The position numbers and the translations under genes were made by a program. Shown here piece after piece: positions 1 through 9,887 of a stretch of DNA of 64,000 nt. Below the pieces are notes generated by a model. The model made no database searches. It was not told the DNA's origin and saw only the letters and a program-made list of their open reading frames with translations. How positions within the stretch are numbered: position 1 is the first letter of the stretch; every line of letters begins with the position of its first letter. Source of the DNA: Agaribacterium sp. ZY112 (lineage in GTDB: Bacteria; Pseudomonadota; Gammaproteobacteria; Pseudomonadales; Cellvibrionaceae); the NCBI RefSeq assembly GCF_041346925.1, contig NZ_CP166840.1, forward strand, positions 2,723,001 through 2,787,000, read 5' to 3'.

Positions 1-1741
1 TGGCCATTTTGCCTTTGAAAGTCACTTTGACTGACTCTGGGATTGGCATGGTGGCTTCACCGGTGGCCAATGCCAAGCCAACGGTACCTGAGTCTGCACC
101 GAAAGCGACACCCTTAGACATACGGGTGTGCGAGTCACCACCGATGATGATGGCGCGGTCGTCGATGGTCAGGTCGTTAAGCACCTTGTGGATCACGTCG
201 GTCATTGCGTGGTAATCGCCTTTCGGGTCACGCGCCGTGATCAAACCAAAGTCGTTCATGAACTTCATTAGCTTGGGGATGTTCGCTTGCGCTTTTTTGT
301 CCCAAACAGAAGCGGTGTGACAACCAGACTGGTAGCCGGCATCTACGTCGGACGAGATAGTTGAAGCGGCCATGGCTTCTAGCTCTTGCGCAGTCATTGG
401 GCCGGTGGTGTCTTGCGAGCCCACGATGTTCACTTTAACGCGTACGTCGGAACCTGCGTGTAAGTTAGCTTCTGAGGCTACGCCCACTGCATTGCGGTTG
501 AAGATTTTTTCTACCGCGGTAAGGCCTTGGCCTTCAATGCTGATTTCTTTCGCTGGTGCGTAAACCAATGGCGCTTCAACACCCAAGGTTTCTGCTGCTA
601 GAGTTTGTAGCTTCTTACCGAATACAACCGCGTAAGAACCGCCGGCTTTCATGAATTCCACTTTTTGTGGTGTGAAAGCAGAGGCTACGTCAACAAGCTC
701 TTGGTCGCCGTTGTAAAGCTTCTTAGCTTTGGTATCGATGGTCAAAACAGTGCCAGTGGCAACTGAATATGCTTCTTCTAATACTGGATCGCCGTTTTCA
801 TCTTTAACTACGTTGCCAGCTTCGTCGGTCTTCTTAACCCAGTTTTTAAGGTCAAGACCGATACCGCCAGTTACGCCAACGGTAGTTAAGAAGATAGGCG
901 ATATGCCGTTAGTACCAGCAACTACAGGCGCTATGTTGATAAACGGAACGTAGGGGCTCGCTTGCTTACCGGCCCACAAGGCTACGTTGTTCACACCGGA
1001 CATACGCGAAGAACCCACACCCATGGTGCCTTTCTCGGCGATCAGCATAACTTTTGCGTTAGGGTGTTTCTTTTGTAGCGCAGCGATTTCCTGTTGGGCT
1101 TCTGGCGTGATCATGCACTGGCCATGAAGCTCGCGGTCGGCACGCGAGTGCGCTTGGTTACCCGGAGAAAGTAAGTCGGTCGAGATATCGCCTTCACCTG
1201 CAATAAAGGCCACAACGTCGATTTTCGCGTCGATTTCTGGCAAGTTGGTAAAGAACTCGGCTTTTGCGTAGCTCTCTAGAATGTCTTTACAGATTGGGCA
1301 GCCTTTTTCGAAGGCCGCCTTTAAGCGCGCGGTATCGGCGTCGTATAAGAAGACTTGAGTCTTAAGTACGTCGGCCGCTTGTTTAGCGATGGCTGCGTCA
1401 GTGCCGTCAATCACTAGGTCAAGCAACACTTCAATAGAAGGGCCGCCTTTCATGTGCGAAAGTAATTCAAAGGCGAAATCAGCGCTGATTTCAGCAACAG
1501 TCGCTTCACCTAAGATGATTTCTTTAAGGAATTTCGCTTTTACGCCCGCAGCGCTGGTGGTACCAGGCAGGGTGTTGTAAATGAAGAAATTAAGGGAATC
1601 GGCGCGGTGCTCGTGGCCTTCGTCCTTAATTTGCTCAATGATTTCAGATAGTAGATCTGCGCTATCAATCGGTTTTGGATGCAAGCCCAGCTCGTTTTTG
1701 CGGGTCTCGATTTCCTCTAGGTATTGAATGTATAAACTCAC
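1..1741 (-). CDS. acnB: Aconitate hydratase B, 5' part (runs off the left edge)
   Basis: Aconitase B family (TCA cycle citrate/isocitrate isomerisation, often also 2-methylisocitrate dehydration), cytoplasmic. About 580 N-terminal codons are present; the 4Fe-4S cysteine ligands would lie beyond the left edge. Visible motifs include GEGDISTDLLSPGNQAHSR, EKGTMGVGSSRMSGVNN, VGSQDTTGPMT and GGDSHTRMSKG, all typical of the family. The start is GTG at 1741 with an AGGAGG ribosome site at 1748-1753. The N-terminus (MSLYIQYLEEIETRKNELG, then LNFFIYNTLPGTTSAAG) is the variant I associate with Bacteroidota-like AcnB rather than the E. coli/Pseudomonas type. A small ORF ending 1 nt upstream carries the canonical AcnB N-terminus. 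Confidence 0.95.
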   Translation of the reverse strand, partial: MSLYIQYLEEIETRKNELGLHPKPIDSADLLSEIIEQIKDEGHEHRADSLNFFIYNTLPGTTSAAGVKAKFLKEIILGEATVAEISADFAFELLSHMKGGPSIEVLLDLVIDGTDAAIAKQAADVLKTQVFLYDADTARLKAAFEKGCPICKDILESYAKAEFFTNLPEIDAKIDVVAFIAGEGDISTDLLSPGNQAHSRADRELHGQCMITPEAQQEIAALQKKHPNAKVMLIAEKGTMGVGSSRMSGVNNVALWAGKQASPYVPFINIAPVVAGTNGISPIFLTTVGVTGGIGLDLKNWVKKTDEAGNVVKDENGDPVLEEAYSVATGTVLTIDTKAKKLYNGDQELVDVASAFTPQKVEFMKAGGSYAVVFGKKLQTLAAETLGVEAPLVYAPAKEISIEGQGLTAVEKIFNRNAVGVASEANLHAGSDVRVKVNIVGSQDTTGPMTAQELEAMAASTISSDVDAGYQSGCHTASVWDKKAQANIPKLMKFMNDFGLITARDPKGDYHAMTDVIHKVLNDLTIDDRAIIIGGDSHTRMSKGVAFGADSGTVGLALATGEATMPIPESVKVTFKGKMA

Positions 1742-1742
1742 T

Positions 1743-1844
1743 TTAGGCCTCCTGGGTAAGAATGTTGGTTTTTTTTGAAGGCTCGAAAAGATCAATACCG
1801 AGAGCTGCACGTTCTTTGACGTGTGCACGATAGGCTTCTAACAC
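1743..1844 (-). CDS. 33-codon leader ORF with canonical AcnB N-terminus (gene remnant or leader peptide)
   Basis: Starts at GTG 1844 behind an AGAGGA-type ribosome site and ends at TAA 1743-1745, 1 nt before the acnB GTG. The product begins MLEAYRAHVKERAALGI, closely resembling the first 17 residues of E. coli/Pseudomonas AcnB (MLEEYRKHVAERAAEGI in E. coli), and then diverges. The acnB ribosome site lies inside its last codons, so the two could be translationally coupled. Most likely it is what is left of a native acnB replaced by another acnB type. Use as a regulatory leader peptide is an alternative. Confidence 0.6.
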   Translation of the reverse strand: MLEAYRAHVKERAALGIDLFEPSKKTNILTQEA

Positions 1845-2040
1845 GATTGTTTGTCCTCTTTATAGGTTTTAGTTACTCAGTAAGCAGGATCGCTGCCAAC
1901 TGAGGCTATCAGCCGCCGTGGCTGATGGTCGGGCTATCAATAGCCGCTATATTCTGGGCGCGTATTCTAGCCTAAAACTTGATCTGAGTTAAGGTGGCGC
2001 ATAGGCAAGTGAAGCTATAGAATCGCGGGCCGATCTATTA

Positions 2041-2517
2041 GTGAGTCTTACAGGAAGAAACTTGACCATCATTGCACGCGCTTTAAGCCCTTGTGTGGGT
2101 ATTTGTTCAACAGGTATTGGCGATTCCGTTTGTCGTGGCTGTAAGCGTTTTATGAATGAGGTGATCGACTGGAATAGCTACAGCGAGGAGCAGAGGCAGC
2201 TGATCGTGCAACGCCTAAGCAGCTTGGTTCGCCAAGTGGCCGAGCCCCTTGTTGAGATCTATGACGAGGCTTTGCTTAAACAAAGCCTCGACTTTCAAAA
2301 GGTGAGATACGATAAAACCGCTGGTCCTTATTTGTGGTTACACGAGCTCTTGCAGGTCGGGGCTTCGACTATTGCAAGCCTTGAGCCTTTTGGCTGCAGA
2401 ATAAAGTCGGCTTATCAAGGCTGGAGCCTGAGCGAAATCAAGCAGCAGATAGACCGCGATTTTTATACTCTGTCTGAAGTGCACTTTGAACGCTACTTTC
2501 AGCATCATTCTGATTAG
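2041..2517 (+). CDS. DUF1289 domain protein
   Basis: A 158-residue cytoplasmic protein. The N-terminal DUF1289 segment has the signature SPCVGICSTG...CRGCKR followed by EVIDWNSYSEEQR; the spaced cysteines suggest a metal or Fe-S site, which is family-level inference. The C-terminal hundred residues are not recognised. The GTG at 2041 has no clear ribosome site; a TTG at 2062 is preceded by AGGAAG and would start just before the motif, so the true start may be 2062. It lies 36 bp upstream of miaE in the same direction and may be co-transcribed with it. Confidence 0.75.
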   Translation: MSLTGRNLTIIARALSPCVGICSTGIGDSVCRGCKRFMNEVIDWNSYSEEQRQLIVQRLSSLVRQVAEPLVEIYDEALLKQSLDFQKVRYDKTAGPYLWLHELLQVGASTIASLEPFGCRIKSAYQGWSLSEIKQQIDRDFYTLSEVHFERYFQHHSD

Positions 2518-2553
2518 CAAGTGCACCATAAACGACCATATAACGAGTAAGCA

Positions 2554-3162
2554 ATGAGCCAAATTACCGAAGCGATCCACGCCTTTCTTTTATGCCCAAC
2601 CCCAGATGCTTGGATAGAGTGGGCCAAAGGTGAACCTGAAACCATGCTGATAGATCACGCCAACTGTGAGAAAAAAGCAGCAGGCACCGCACTTAATCTT
2701 ATGTATCGCTACATAGACGACTTTGAGTTATTAAACAAAATGTCACGTTTGGCTCGCGAAGAGCTGCGTCATTTTGAGCAAGTGATTGCAATCATGAAAA
2801 AGCGCGGTATTAAATACAAGCCGGTCTCGGCGTCGCGCTATGCTGCAGAGTTACGTAAGCCCATCAGCACTTATGAACCTAAGCGTTTGATTGACACCTT
2901 GATTGTTGGTGCGATTATCGAAGCGCGTTCTTGTGAACGTTTTGAAAAGCTTGCGCCATATTTGGATGAGGAACTGCAGAAGTTTTACTTATCACTGCTT
3001 AAGTCTGAAGCGCGACATTTTGAAGATTATTTGAAACTGGCGCAAAAGACAGCCGGTGAAGAAAGTATCGAGCCTCGTGTGCAGGAGTTTTTAGAGTTAG
3101 AGCGTTCTTTAATTGAGAGTACAGACGGTGAGTTTCGCTTTCACTCCGGGGTCCAGGCTTAA
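2554..3162 (+). CDS. miaE: tRNA 2-methylthio-N6-isopentenyladenosine-37 hydroxylase
   Basis: A 202-residue non-haem di-iron monooxygenase that hydroxylates the isopentenyl group of ms2i6A37 in tRNAs reading UNN codons, cytoplasmic. Ferritin-like iron-ligand motifs are visible: REELRHFEQ near residue 68, IEARSCERFE near 122 and SEARHFEDY near 150. Length and order fit MiaE. The 3' end overlaps the convergent GGDEF/EAL gene by 4 bp. Confidence 0.93.
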   Translation: MSQITEAIHAFLLCPTPDAWIEWAKGEPETMLIDHANCEKKAAGTALNLMYRYIDDFELLNKMSRLAREELRHFEQVIAIMKKRGIKYKPVSASRYAAELRKPISTYEPKRLIDTLIVGAIIEARSCERFEKLAPYLDEELQKFYLSLLKSEARHFEDYLKLAQKTAGEESIEPRVQEFLELERSLIESTDGEFRFHSGVQA

Positions 3163-5036
3163 CTGGCCCTGCGTTTCAGCCAGCTGGTTAATATAGTTGG
3201 TGGCGATCGGTCTAATTCGTCGTCTTCTTTTTTCTGCACATGTTCCTGCCAGTCTTTATGCAAGAGCTCGGCTGTGTTTTCACTGTTTTTGGCTTCTGAA
3301 AACAAAAAGCCCTGAGCCATATCACAGCCCATCGCTAGTAGGCTCTCAAGCTGCCCTTTGGTTTCTACACCTTCGGCTATCACGCTTAAACCTAAGTTGT
3401 GGGCAAGATGGATAATAGCCTTAACAATGGCGTTGCTGTCTTCAAGGCTATTGAGTGCCGCTATTAAGCTGCGATCTATCTTAACCGTGCTTAAGGGCAG
3501 TTGGTGTAAGTGGTTCATCGAACTGAAACCACAGCCAAAGTCATCGATTAACAACTCGCAGTTTAATTTACGTATTTCATTCAGTTGTTCTATATGCTTG
3601 TTGTCTTCTTGCAGTAGGCTGATTTCAGCCAATTCAAGCTTGAGACTATCTGGCTGTAAAGGGTGGGCTGTTAAGCTGCTTTCTAAGTCTTTAATTAACT
3701 GTTTAGATGAAAATTGACGGCTTGAGATATTAATCGACATGCCTATTAAGGGGCTGACTTGCTTTTGCCAGGTAGCTAGTTGCTTGCAGGCCGTGTCGAC
3801 AACCCATTGTCCTAAGCTGTGAATGACTGAGCTTTTATTGGCATGGTTGATAAATTCAGCAGGTAAAATCGTATGTGTTTTGCTCATATTCCAGCGTAAT
3901 AATGCTTCTAGGTGCACGGTTCGCCAGCTAGTTAGATTGACGATGGGCTGGTAGTGCAACTCTAAATGTTCTTGTTTGAGTGCAATCCGTAGGCGGGTTT
4001 CAACGTCGCTAATGTGCTTGTTTTCGTTGAGCAGTTGCAGATCAAAAAGGTAGAAGCGATGGTTTTGTTTTTTGGCAAAGATCAGGGCGCTGTCTGCATC
4101 TTGTAAGATTTGTTCTGCTGTTTGGTATTGGCTATCAACTAACACACCACCAATGGTCGGCGAGCAGGCAGCTATTTCTCCATCAAGCTCCATTGGCTTG
4201 TCTAGTGCTTCTTCAAGTTCAGCAATATAACTTTGCAGGTTTTCTTCTGTTGCGCAGTCATCTACCAGAATCGCAAAGTCATCGGTACTTAAATGGGCTG
4301 CCATATCTTGAGGACGTAAGCATCGATGTAGGCGTTTTCCTATTTCAACCAAAAAGTGATCATTGAGATGGAGGCTGTGACGTTCTGCTTCTTCTGCTTT
4401 TGGCTGAAAATTAATGATCAGTATCGCAAAGCGATAAAAGCGGTCGCGACTTCTGCGTGATAAGGCATTTTCACTGCGCTGGATAAAACGATTTTTATTG
4501 GCAAGGCCGGTGAGCTCATCGTGTGTACTGAGGTATTTAAGCCGAGCTTGGGTAAGCTTGAGTTCAGTTTCATCGGTAATTAGAAGAAACCAGCTCTTGT
4601 CTGCAGCTTGCTCTAGTTCTAGCTTTAGCCAAAGAGGCTTGCCATCGTGGCGCCTAGTATCTATGTGCAGCTCGTGATGGCCATGCATATATTGAGCTTG
4701 TTTACAGGCATCGTCTAATTGACTTAAACCAAGGTCGTTTAAGGTCAGCGGAGCCGAGCTTTGCTCTGTTGGGGGGCGCTCGCCACCTAATAGTAGTTTT
4801 CGAGCTGAGTCACTGATGTCAATCACGTGCTTATCAAAGTGTACAAGTGCGGCACCGTGAGCGTGCTTAAGCTCATCAAAAGCTTCACTGCTCTTTTGGG
4901 TAGGGCTGCTGTTATGGGCCAGCAGCTTTTGGTCTAACTCACTAAGTACGGCTTTGATGTCTTGGCTTAGTTCAGCCGCTTGCAGTTGGTAGTTTTCAAG
5001 CAGTTGACTTAGCTCTGAGCTGAAAGGTGTGCTCAT
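3159..5036 (-). CDS. PAS-like/degenerate GGDEF/EAL cyclic-di-GMP protein
   Basis: Probable cyclic-di-GMP phosphodiesterase. Order: N-terminal helical region (to about residue 60), PAS-like sensory region (about 75-165), GGDEF domain (about 170-335), EAL domain (about 345-600). The cyclase signature is replaced by HLSTDDFAIL, so diguanylate synthesis is unlikely. The EAL domain keeps EALLRW, the Asn of SINISSRQF, DDFGCGFSS, the Lys of VKIDRS, AEGVET and QGF, consistent with an active hydrolase. No membrane segment is seen. The start is taken at ATG 5036 because AGGAAC precedes it; an in-frame ATG at 5069 has no ribosome site. Confidence 0.9.
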   Translation of the reverse strand: MSTPFSSELSQLLENYQLQAAELSQDIKAVLSELDQKLLAHNSSPTQKSSEAFDELKHAHGAALVHFDKHVIDISDSARKLLLGGERPPTEQSSAPLTLNDLGLSQLDDACKQAQYMHGHHELHIDTRRHDGKPLWLKLELEQAADKSWFLLITDETELKLTQARLKYLSTHDELTGLANKNRFIQRSENALSRRSRDRFYRFAILIINFQPKAEEAERHSLHLNDHFLVEIGKRLHRCLRPQDMAAHLSTDDFAILVDDCATEENLQSYIAELEEALDKPMELDGEIAACSPTIGGVLVDSQYQTAEQILQDADSALIFAKKQNHRFYLFDLQLLNENKHISDVETRLRIALKQEHLELHYQPIVNLTSWRTVHLEALLRWNMSKTHTILPAEFINHANKSSVIHSLGQWVVDTACKQLATWQKQVSPLIGMSINISSRQFSSKQLIKDLESSLTAHPLQPDSLKLELAEISLLQEDNKHIEQLNEIRKLNCELLIDDFGCGFSSMNHLHQLPLSTVKIDRSLIAALNSLEDSNAIVKAIIHLAHNLGLSVIAEGVETKGQLESLLAMGCDMAQGFLFSEAKNSENTAELLHKDWQEHVQKKEDDELDRSPPTILTSWLKRRAS

Positions 5037-5304
5037 TCGTGTTCCTGTAGTGCTTTGGTGGCTCGACATATCGCAGTGTGGCTCGCTGCGTACAGCAGAC
5101 GACTTTCAACCGTGGTTGAAAACCTACTGCCTATAAGTCTAGTAGGACGAAAAGAGGTTAGGCGGGATGTTTCAAGAACGTTTAGATCTAAGGCGTAAAG
5201 CTAAGCTAGGCTTTGGTTTGGCGCTTAATGCATCTTTTGGGGCTGCTTGAAGTGCAGTCGCTTTTTACGGGCATGTGCCTCGTATTTTGGTTCTGTTGTT
5301 AAGA

Positions 5305-5336
5305 GGGGCAGAAACGCAGTAAGCACCTTCTGCCCC
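5305..5336 (-). terminator. Stem-loop downstream of ppiB
   Basis: GGGGCAGAA pairs with TTCTGCCCC (9 bp perfect stem, 14-nt loop), 19 bp after the ppiB stop. Only a short T-rich tract follows on the minus strand, so it is a plausible but weak intrinsic terminator. Confidence 0.55.
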
Positions 5337-5354
5337 AGCAAACATCGATTTAAC

Positions 5355-5846
5355 TTAAGCGACGCTTACTTTCTCAATAATCACGGGCTCAACAGGTACA
5401 TCTTGGTGGCCCATCATGCTGCCGGTTTTGACAAGGCGGATTTTATCAACCACGTCCATGCCTTCAGTGACTTTACCAAATACACAATAACCCCAGCCTT
5501 GGCTGTCTTTAGAGCTGAAGTTTAAGAAGTCGTTATCTTTAATGTTGATAAAAAACTGAGCGCTGGCACTGTGTGGATCCATGGTACGAGCCATCGCAAT
5601 GGTGCCTTTGTCGTTCTTTAGGCCATTATCAGCTTCGTTTTCTACTGGCTCGCGAGTGTCTTTTTGCAGCATGTCTTCATCAAAACCACCGCCTTGTACC
5701 ATAAAGCCATCAATGACACGGTGGAAAATAGTGCCACTGTAGTGGCCATCTTCGGCGTATTGCTTGAAGTTGGCAGCGGTCTTTGGTGCCTTTTCAAAGT
5801 CGAGTTCGAGGACAATATCACCAAAGTTTGTATGAAGAGTGATCAT
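5355..5846 (-). CDS. ppiB: Peptidyl-prolyl cis-trans isomerase B (cyclophilin)
   Basis: A 163-residue single-domain cytoplasmic cyclophilin catalysing prolyl isomerisation. The active-site signatures [13 protein letters not shown] (the Arg is catalytic), [17 protein letters not shown] and GYCVFGKV are present. No signal peptide, so it is the PpiB rather than the periplasmic PpiA type. It is divergent from glnS, as in Pseudomonas, where ppiB, glnS and cysS are neighbours. Confidence 0.95.
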   Translation of the reverse strand: MITLHTNFGDIVLELDFEKAPKTAANFKQYAEDGHYSGTIFHRVIDGFMVQGGGFDEDMLQKDTREPVENEADNGLKNDKGTIAMARTMDPHSASAQFFINIKDNDFLNFSSKDSQGWGYCVFGKVTEGMDVVDKIRLVKTGSMMGHQDVPVEPVIIEKVSVA

Positions 5847-5884
5847 TAGGGGCTCCGTAAGCTCATTAATTCGTTGCTAGCCCT

Positions 5885-5911
5885 TTGCGGGCGGCGAGAG
5901 GCCGCTATAAT
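5885..5911 (+). promoter_or_regulatory. Candidate glnS promoter
   Basis: A perfect TATAAT at 5906-5911 with TTGCGG at 5885-5890 (15-bp spacing, short) lies 67 bp upstream of the preferred glnS start. Its position inside the longest open frame argues against starting glnS at 5885. Confidence 0.5.
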
Positions 5912-5977
5912 ACGCGCTTTCTTCGCGTGGGCAAAAACAAAAGCCACGTGCCTGTATCCTATAAAACGACAGCGATC

Positions 5978-7636
5978 ATGACCGAGAACGAAAAGCCATT
6001 GAATTTTCTTGAGCAAATTATTACCAATGACCTCGAGACCGCGACGACTCAAAAAGTTATAACGCGTTTCCCGCCTGAGCCAAACGGCTTTTTACACATT
6101 GGTCATGCCAAGAGCATCTGCCTTAACTTCGGTTTGGCAGAGCGCTTTGGCGGCGAGTGCAATTTGCGTTTTGATGATACCAACCCAGCTAAAGAAGAGC
6201 AGGCCTACGTAGAAGCCATCAAGAAAGACGTAGAGTGGTTGGGTTTTAAGTGGGCCGGTGAGGTGCGTTATGCCTCTAGCTATTTTGATACTTTCTATGA
6301 GTGGGCTCAGCACCTTATTAAAGAGGGTAAAGCCTATGTCTGTGATCTTAACCCAGAGCAGGCGCGAGAGTACCGAGGCTCGTTGACAGAACCTGGTAAA
6401 GCAAGCCCGAACCGTGAGCGCAGCGCCGAAGAGAGCTTAGATTTGCTCGAGCGTATGAAGAACGGTGAGTTTGATGAAGGCTCTAAAAGCTTACGAGCCA
6501 AAATCGATATGGCCAGTGGCAACATCAATTTGCGCGATCCTGTCCTGTACCGTATTCGCAAGCAGCATCACCACCAAACCGGTGACAAGTGGTGTATTTA
6601 CCCGTCTTATGACTTTGCTCATGGCCAAGAAGATGCCATTGAAGGTGTGACGCACTCGATTTGTACTTTAGAGTTTGCCGATCACAAACCACTATATAAC
6701 TGGTTTATTGAAAATCTACCGGTACCCAATACGCCGACTCAATATGAGTTTGGCCGTTTGAACTTGAACTACACCGTGACGTCTAAGCGCAAACTGAAGC
6801 AATTGGTTGATGAGGGTGTGGTTGATGGTTGGGACGATCCACGTATGCCGACCATCGCCGGTTATCGCCGTCGAGGTTATACACCAGCTAGCCTGCGTAA
6901 GTTCTGTGACATGATCGGCGTTACTCGCTCAGATGGTGTGGTTGATGTAGCCATGTTAGAGCACGCTATCCGCGATGATTTGGATAAAAACGCGGCGCGA
7001 GCGATGTGTGTATTGAAACCCTTAAAGGTGGTGTTAACTAATTACCCTGAAGGGCAAACCGAAGACCTAAGTATTGCCGGTTCGCCCAATCGCGATGACC
7101 TACCTGCGCGAACGCTGCCCTTTGGTCGAGAAGTCTTTATTGATCAAGAGGACTTCCGCGAAGAGGCCAACAAAAAATTTAAGCGCTTGGTGATTGGCAA
7201 ACGCACCCGTTTACGTGGTGCTTATGTGATTGAAGCGGATGAAGCAATTAAAAATGATGCCGGTGACATCATCGAGGTAAGAGCGCGAGTGATCGAAGAT
7301 ACAGTAGGTAAAGATCCTGCCGACGGCGTGAAACCTAAAGGTGTTATTCAGTGGGTAGCCGCTCATAAAAACGCCAAGTTCGAAGTTCGTCTTTACGATC
7401 GCTTATTTAATGTTGAGGCGCCTGGTGCTGGTGGAAAAGACTTCCTCGACGATGTTAACCCAAACAGTTTGAGTGTTGTCAGTCAGGCTTTGGGTGAAAT
7501 TGGTTTGCTTGATGCCGCTCCAGAGCAGGGCTATCAATTTGAACGTATTGGCTATTTTTGTCGCGACAGTAAAGAGCAAGGCCTTGTCTTTAACCAAACC
7601 ATTGGTTTGAGAGACAGTTTCAACAAGCCAGCCTAA
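5978..7636 (+). CDS. glnS: Glutamine--tRNA ligase
   Basis: A 552-residue class I aminoacyl-tRNA synthetase charging tRNA-Gln. It has the HIGH-type motif [14 protein letters not shown], the dinucleotide-fold motif FDDTNPAKE, and the KMSKS equivalent VTSKRK (usually MSKRK in GlnRS). The C-terminal anticodon-binding beta-barrels are complete. ATG 5978 is chosen because it gives the usual length (E. coli 554) and because a TATAAT box lies between 5885 and 5978. The next gene, cysS, follows after 10 bp, suggesting an operon. Confidence 0.96.
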   Translation: MTENEKPLNFLEQIITNDLETATTQKVITRFPPEPNGFLHIGHAKSICLNFGLAERFGGECNLRFDDTNPAKEEQAYVEAIKKDVEWLGFKWAGEVRYASSYFDTFYEWAQHLIKEGKAYVCDLNPEQAREYRGSLTEPGKASPNRERSAEESLDLLERMKNGEFDEGSKSLRAKIDMASGNINLRDPVLYRIRKQHHHQTGDKWCIYPSYDFAHGQEDAIEGVTHSICTLEFADHKPLYNWFIENLPVPNTPTQYEFGRLNLNYTVTSKRKLKQLVDEGVVDGWDDPRMPTIAGYRRRGYTPASLRKFCDMIGVTRSDGVVDVAMLEHAIRDDLDKNAARAMCVLKPLKVVLTNYPEGQTEDLSIAGSPNRDDLPARTLPFGREVFIDQEDFREEANKKFKRLVIGKRTRLRGAYVIEADEAIKNDAGDIIEVRARVIEDTVGKDPADGVKPKGVIQWVAAHKNAKFEVRLYDRLFNVEAPGAGGKDFLDDVNPNSLSVVSQALGEIGLLDAAPEQGYQFERIGYFCRDSKEQGLVFNQTIGLRDSFNKPA

Positions 7637-7646
7637 GCCGAGTTAA

Positions 7647-9026
7647 ATGGAAACAACGATGACTTTTACAATTTACAATACCGCGACTCGCAGCAAAGAG
7701 CCCTTTGAACCTCTTAACCCAGAGCGTGTACTGATGTATGTGTGTGGGCCTACCGTGTACAACCTTGTGCACATTGGCAACGCGCGCCCAGCAGTTATTT
7801 TTGATTTATTAAAGCGTGTATTAGATACGCTTTATCCCGAGGTGGTTTACGCGCGTAACATCACCGATATCGACGATAAAATCATGAAAGCGGCAGCTGA
7901 AAGCCAGCGTTCAATTGAAAGCATTTCAAATGAATACGCTGATGCTTATGTGGCTGATATGGCCGCGCTTAATGTGTTGCAGCCAACCCTTTCACCTAAA
8001 GCGACAGATCACATCCAGCCCATGCTCGATATGATTCAAAGCTTGGTTGATAAAGGCCACGCTTATGCGGCAGAAGGGCATGTGCTCTTTGATGTTCGCT
8101 CTATGCATGATTACGGCAAGCTCAGTAATCGCAGCTTAGAAGACATGCTTGAAGGTGCGCGCGTGGAAGTGGCTCCGTATAAAAAATACGGGGGTGACTT
8201 TGTTTTGTGGAAGCCAAGTTCCAATGATGAGCCCGGTTGGGACAGCCCTTGGGGCCGTGGTCGCCCTGGTTGGCATCTTGAGTGCTCTGCCATGATCGCA
8301 GAGCACTTGGGTGAGAGCATCGACATTCACGGTGGTGGTCGCGACCTTGTTTTTCCTCATCATGAGAATGAGCGGGCGCAAAGCCAGTGTGCTCACGGTG
8401 GCAAACAGTTTGTAAAATACTGGATGCACAATGGTTATATCAATATTGATGGCGAGAAGATGTCTAAGTCCTTGGGCAATTTCCGCACGGTACGAGGTTT
8501 GTTGGAGCAGTATCACGGAGAGGTAATCCGCTTTGCATTGCTGTCGGCACATTACCGCTCAGAGCTCGACTTCTCAGCCAGTTTACTTGATCAAAGCAAA
8601 GCCTCTCTCGATGGTTTGTATACGGCCTTGCGCAGCAGTGCATCGTTGCCGAGTGTTGAGGTTGATATTAAAGAGCATGCCGCTTTTAACGCCTTGCTTG
8701 ACGATTTAAACAGCGCCTTGGCGATCAGTGAATTACACGCTTTAGCGAAAGAATTAAACCGAGATGGTGAGAACGCGAAACCTGAAACCCGTGCAAGCTT
8801 GTTAAAGCTTGGTCAGCTACTGGGGTTATTTTCCGTGGATGCTGAAACTTGGTTTAAAGGTGAAGCCAGCGATGATGACGCCGCTATTGACGCCTTGGTT
8901 TTAGAGCGAGATGAAGCAAAGCTTGCTAAAAACTGGGCTAGGGCGGATGAAATTCGCGATGAGCTCAAAGAGCTAGGCATCGTTTTGGAAGACAGTAAAA
9001 CAGGCAGTACTTGGCGACGCGCTTAA
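7647..9026 (+). CDS. cysS: Cysteine--tRNA ligase
   Basis: A 459-residue class I synthetase charging tRNA-Cys. Motifs: [16 protein letters not shown] (zinc-binding Cys plus HIGH box), WHLECSAM and HHENE (further zinc ligands) and [11 protein letters not shown] 7647 has a weak ribosome site; ATG 7659, preceded by GGAAAC, may be the real start and would remove four residues. Probably co-transcribed with glnS. Its stop overlaps the start of the channel gene by one base (TAATG). Confidence 0.96.
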   Translation: METTMTFTIYNTATRSKEPFEPLNPERVLMYVCGPTVYNLVHIGNARPAVIFDLLKRVLDTLYPEVVYARNITDIDDKIMKAAAESQRSIESISNEYADAYVADMAALNVLQPTLSPKATDHIQPMLDMIQSLVDKGHAYAAEGHVLFDVRSMHDYGKLSNRSLEDMLEGARVEVAPYKKYGGDFVLWKPSSNDEPGWDSPWGRGRPGWHLECSAMIAEHLGESIDIHGGGRDLVFPHHENERAQSQCAHGGKQFVKYWMHNGYINIDGEKMSKSLGNFRTVRGLLEQYHGEVIRFALLSAHYRSELDFSASLLDQSKASLDGLYTALRSSASLPSVEVDIKEHAAFNALLDDLNSALAISELHALAKELNRDGENAKPETRASLLKLGQLLGLFSVDAETWFKGEASDDDAAIDALVLERDEAKLAKNWARADEIRDELKELGIVLEDSKTGSTWRRA

Positions 9027-9829
9027 TGACTAATTATCGAGCTATTGAGGCTAGGTTTTCACGACTACGTGCAAACAAAATTTTTGAAACCTTTGTGATT
9101 GCGGTCATTATATTTTCCGCTTTGGTCATCGGTGTAAAAACCTACGAAATCCCGCCTTTTATTGATAAGTTTGTACGTATCTTAGATTGGGGTATTACCG
9201 CCTTTTTTATGATTGAAATCACCATTCGATTTATTGGTGATGAGGATAAAAAACGTTTTTTTACTAAAGGTTGGAATGTTTTTGATACCTTGATCGTACT
9301 GGTAAGTATTATTCCGATTGATGATAGTGAGCTTGCGATTGTCGGGCGTTTGGTGCGTATATTCCGAGTGCTCAGGATGGTCAGTATTATTCCTGAATTG
9401 CGAATGCTGCTTAATTCTTTGCTTAAAGCACTGCCGCAGCTTGGTTATGTCGCTTTAATGCTGTTTATTATTTTTTATATTTATGCGGCCGTCGGCTCTA
9501 CTTTTTTTGCCAGTATCAACGAGGTGCTCTGGGGCGATATCGCCATCAGTATGCTGACCTTGTTTAGGGTGATGACCTTTGAGGATTGGACTGATGTAAT
9601 GTATGAAACTCAAGCGGTTTACCCTTTGAGTTGGACATTCTTTATCAGCTTTATCTTTTTAACGGCTTTCGCTTTTTTAAATATGGTGATTGGTATTGTG
9701 GTCAGCGTATTAGAAAAAGAGCAGCGCGCAGCTGAAGAAGATCCGCATGAACGTATTACTAAAGAGTTAAGCGAGGTGCGTGCTGAGCTACGCAGCTTGC
9801 AAGACTTATTGAAGCAGCAACACAAATAA
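9026..9829 (+). CDS. NavBac-type voltage-gated cation channel with an acidic (TFEDWTD) filter
   Basis: A 267-residue single-domain six-TM channel of the bacterial voltage-gated family, inner membrane, expected to act as a tetramer. The S4 helix has arginines every third position (VGRLVRIFRVLRM, about residues 106-118). The pore filter is T184-F-E-D-W-T-D190, where NaChBac has TLESWAS. A short C-terminal helical coiled coil follows S6 (KELSEVRAELRSLQDLLK), as in NavBac channels. The extra Asp residues resemble engineered Ca2+-selective NaChBac/NavAb filters, so calcium permeation is plausible. ATG 9026 overlaps the cysS stop; an upstream TTG at 9011 is less likely. Confidence 0.88.
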   Translation: MTNYRAIEARFSRLRANKIFETFVIAVIIFSALVIGVKTYEIPPFIDKFVRILDWGITAFFMIEITIRFIGDEDKKRFFTKGWNVFDTLIVLVSIIPIDDSELAIVGRLVRIFRVLRMVSIIPELRMLLNSLLKALPQLGYVALMLFIIFYIYAAVGSTFFASINEVLWGDIAISMLTLFRVMTFEDWTDVMYETQAVYPLSWTFFISFIFLTAFAFLNMVIGIVVSVLEKEQRAAEEDPHERITKELSEVRAELRSLQDLLKQQHK

Positions 9830-9887
9830 TCTTTTAGTACTTGGCTGTTTATCGCTGGCTATATTTAAACGAATGTTGAGGTGAAAT

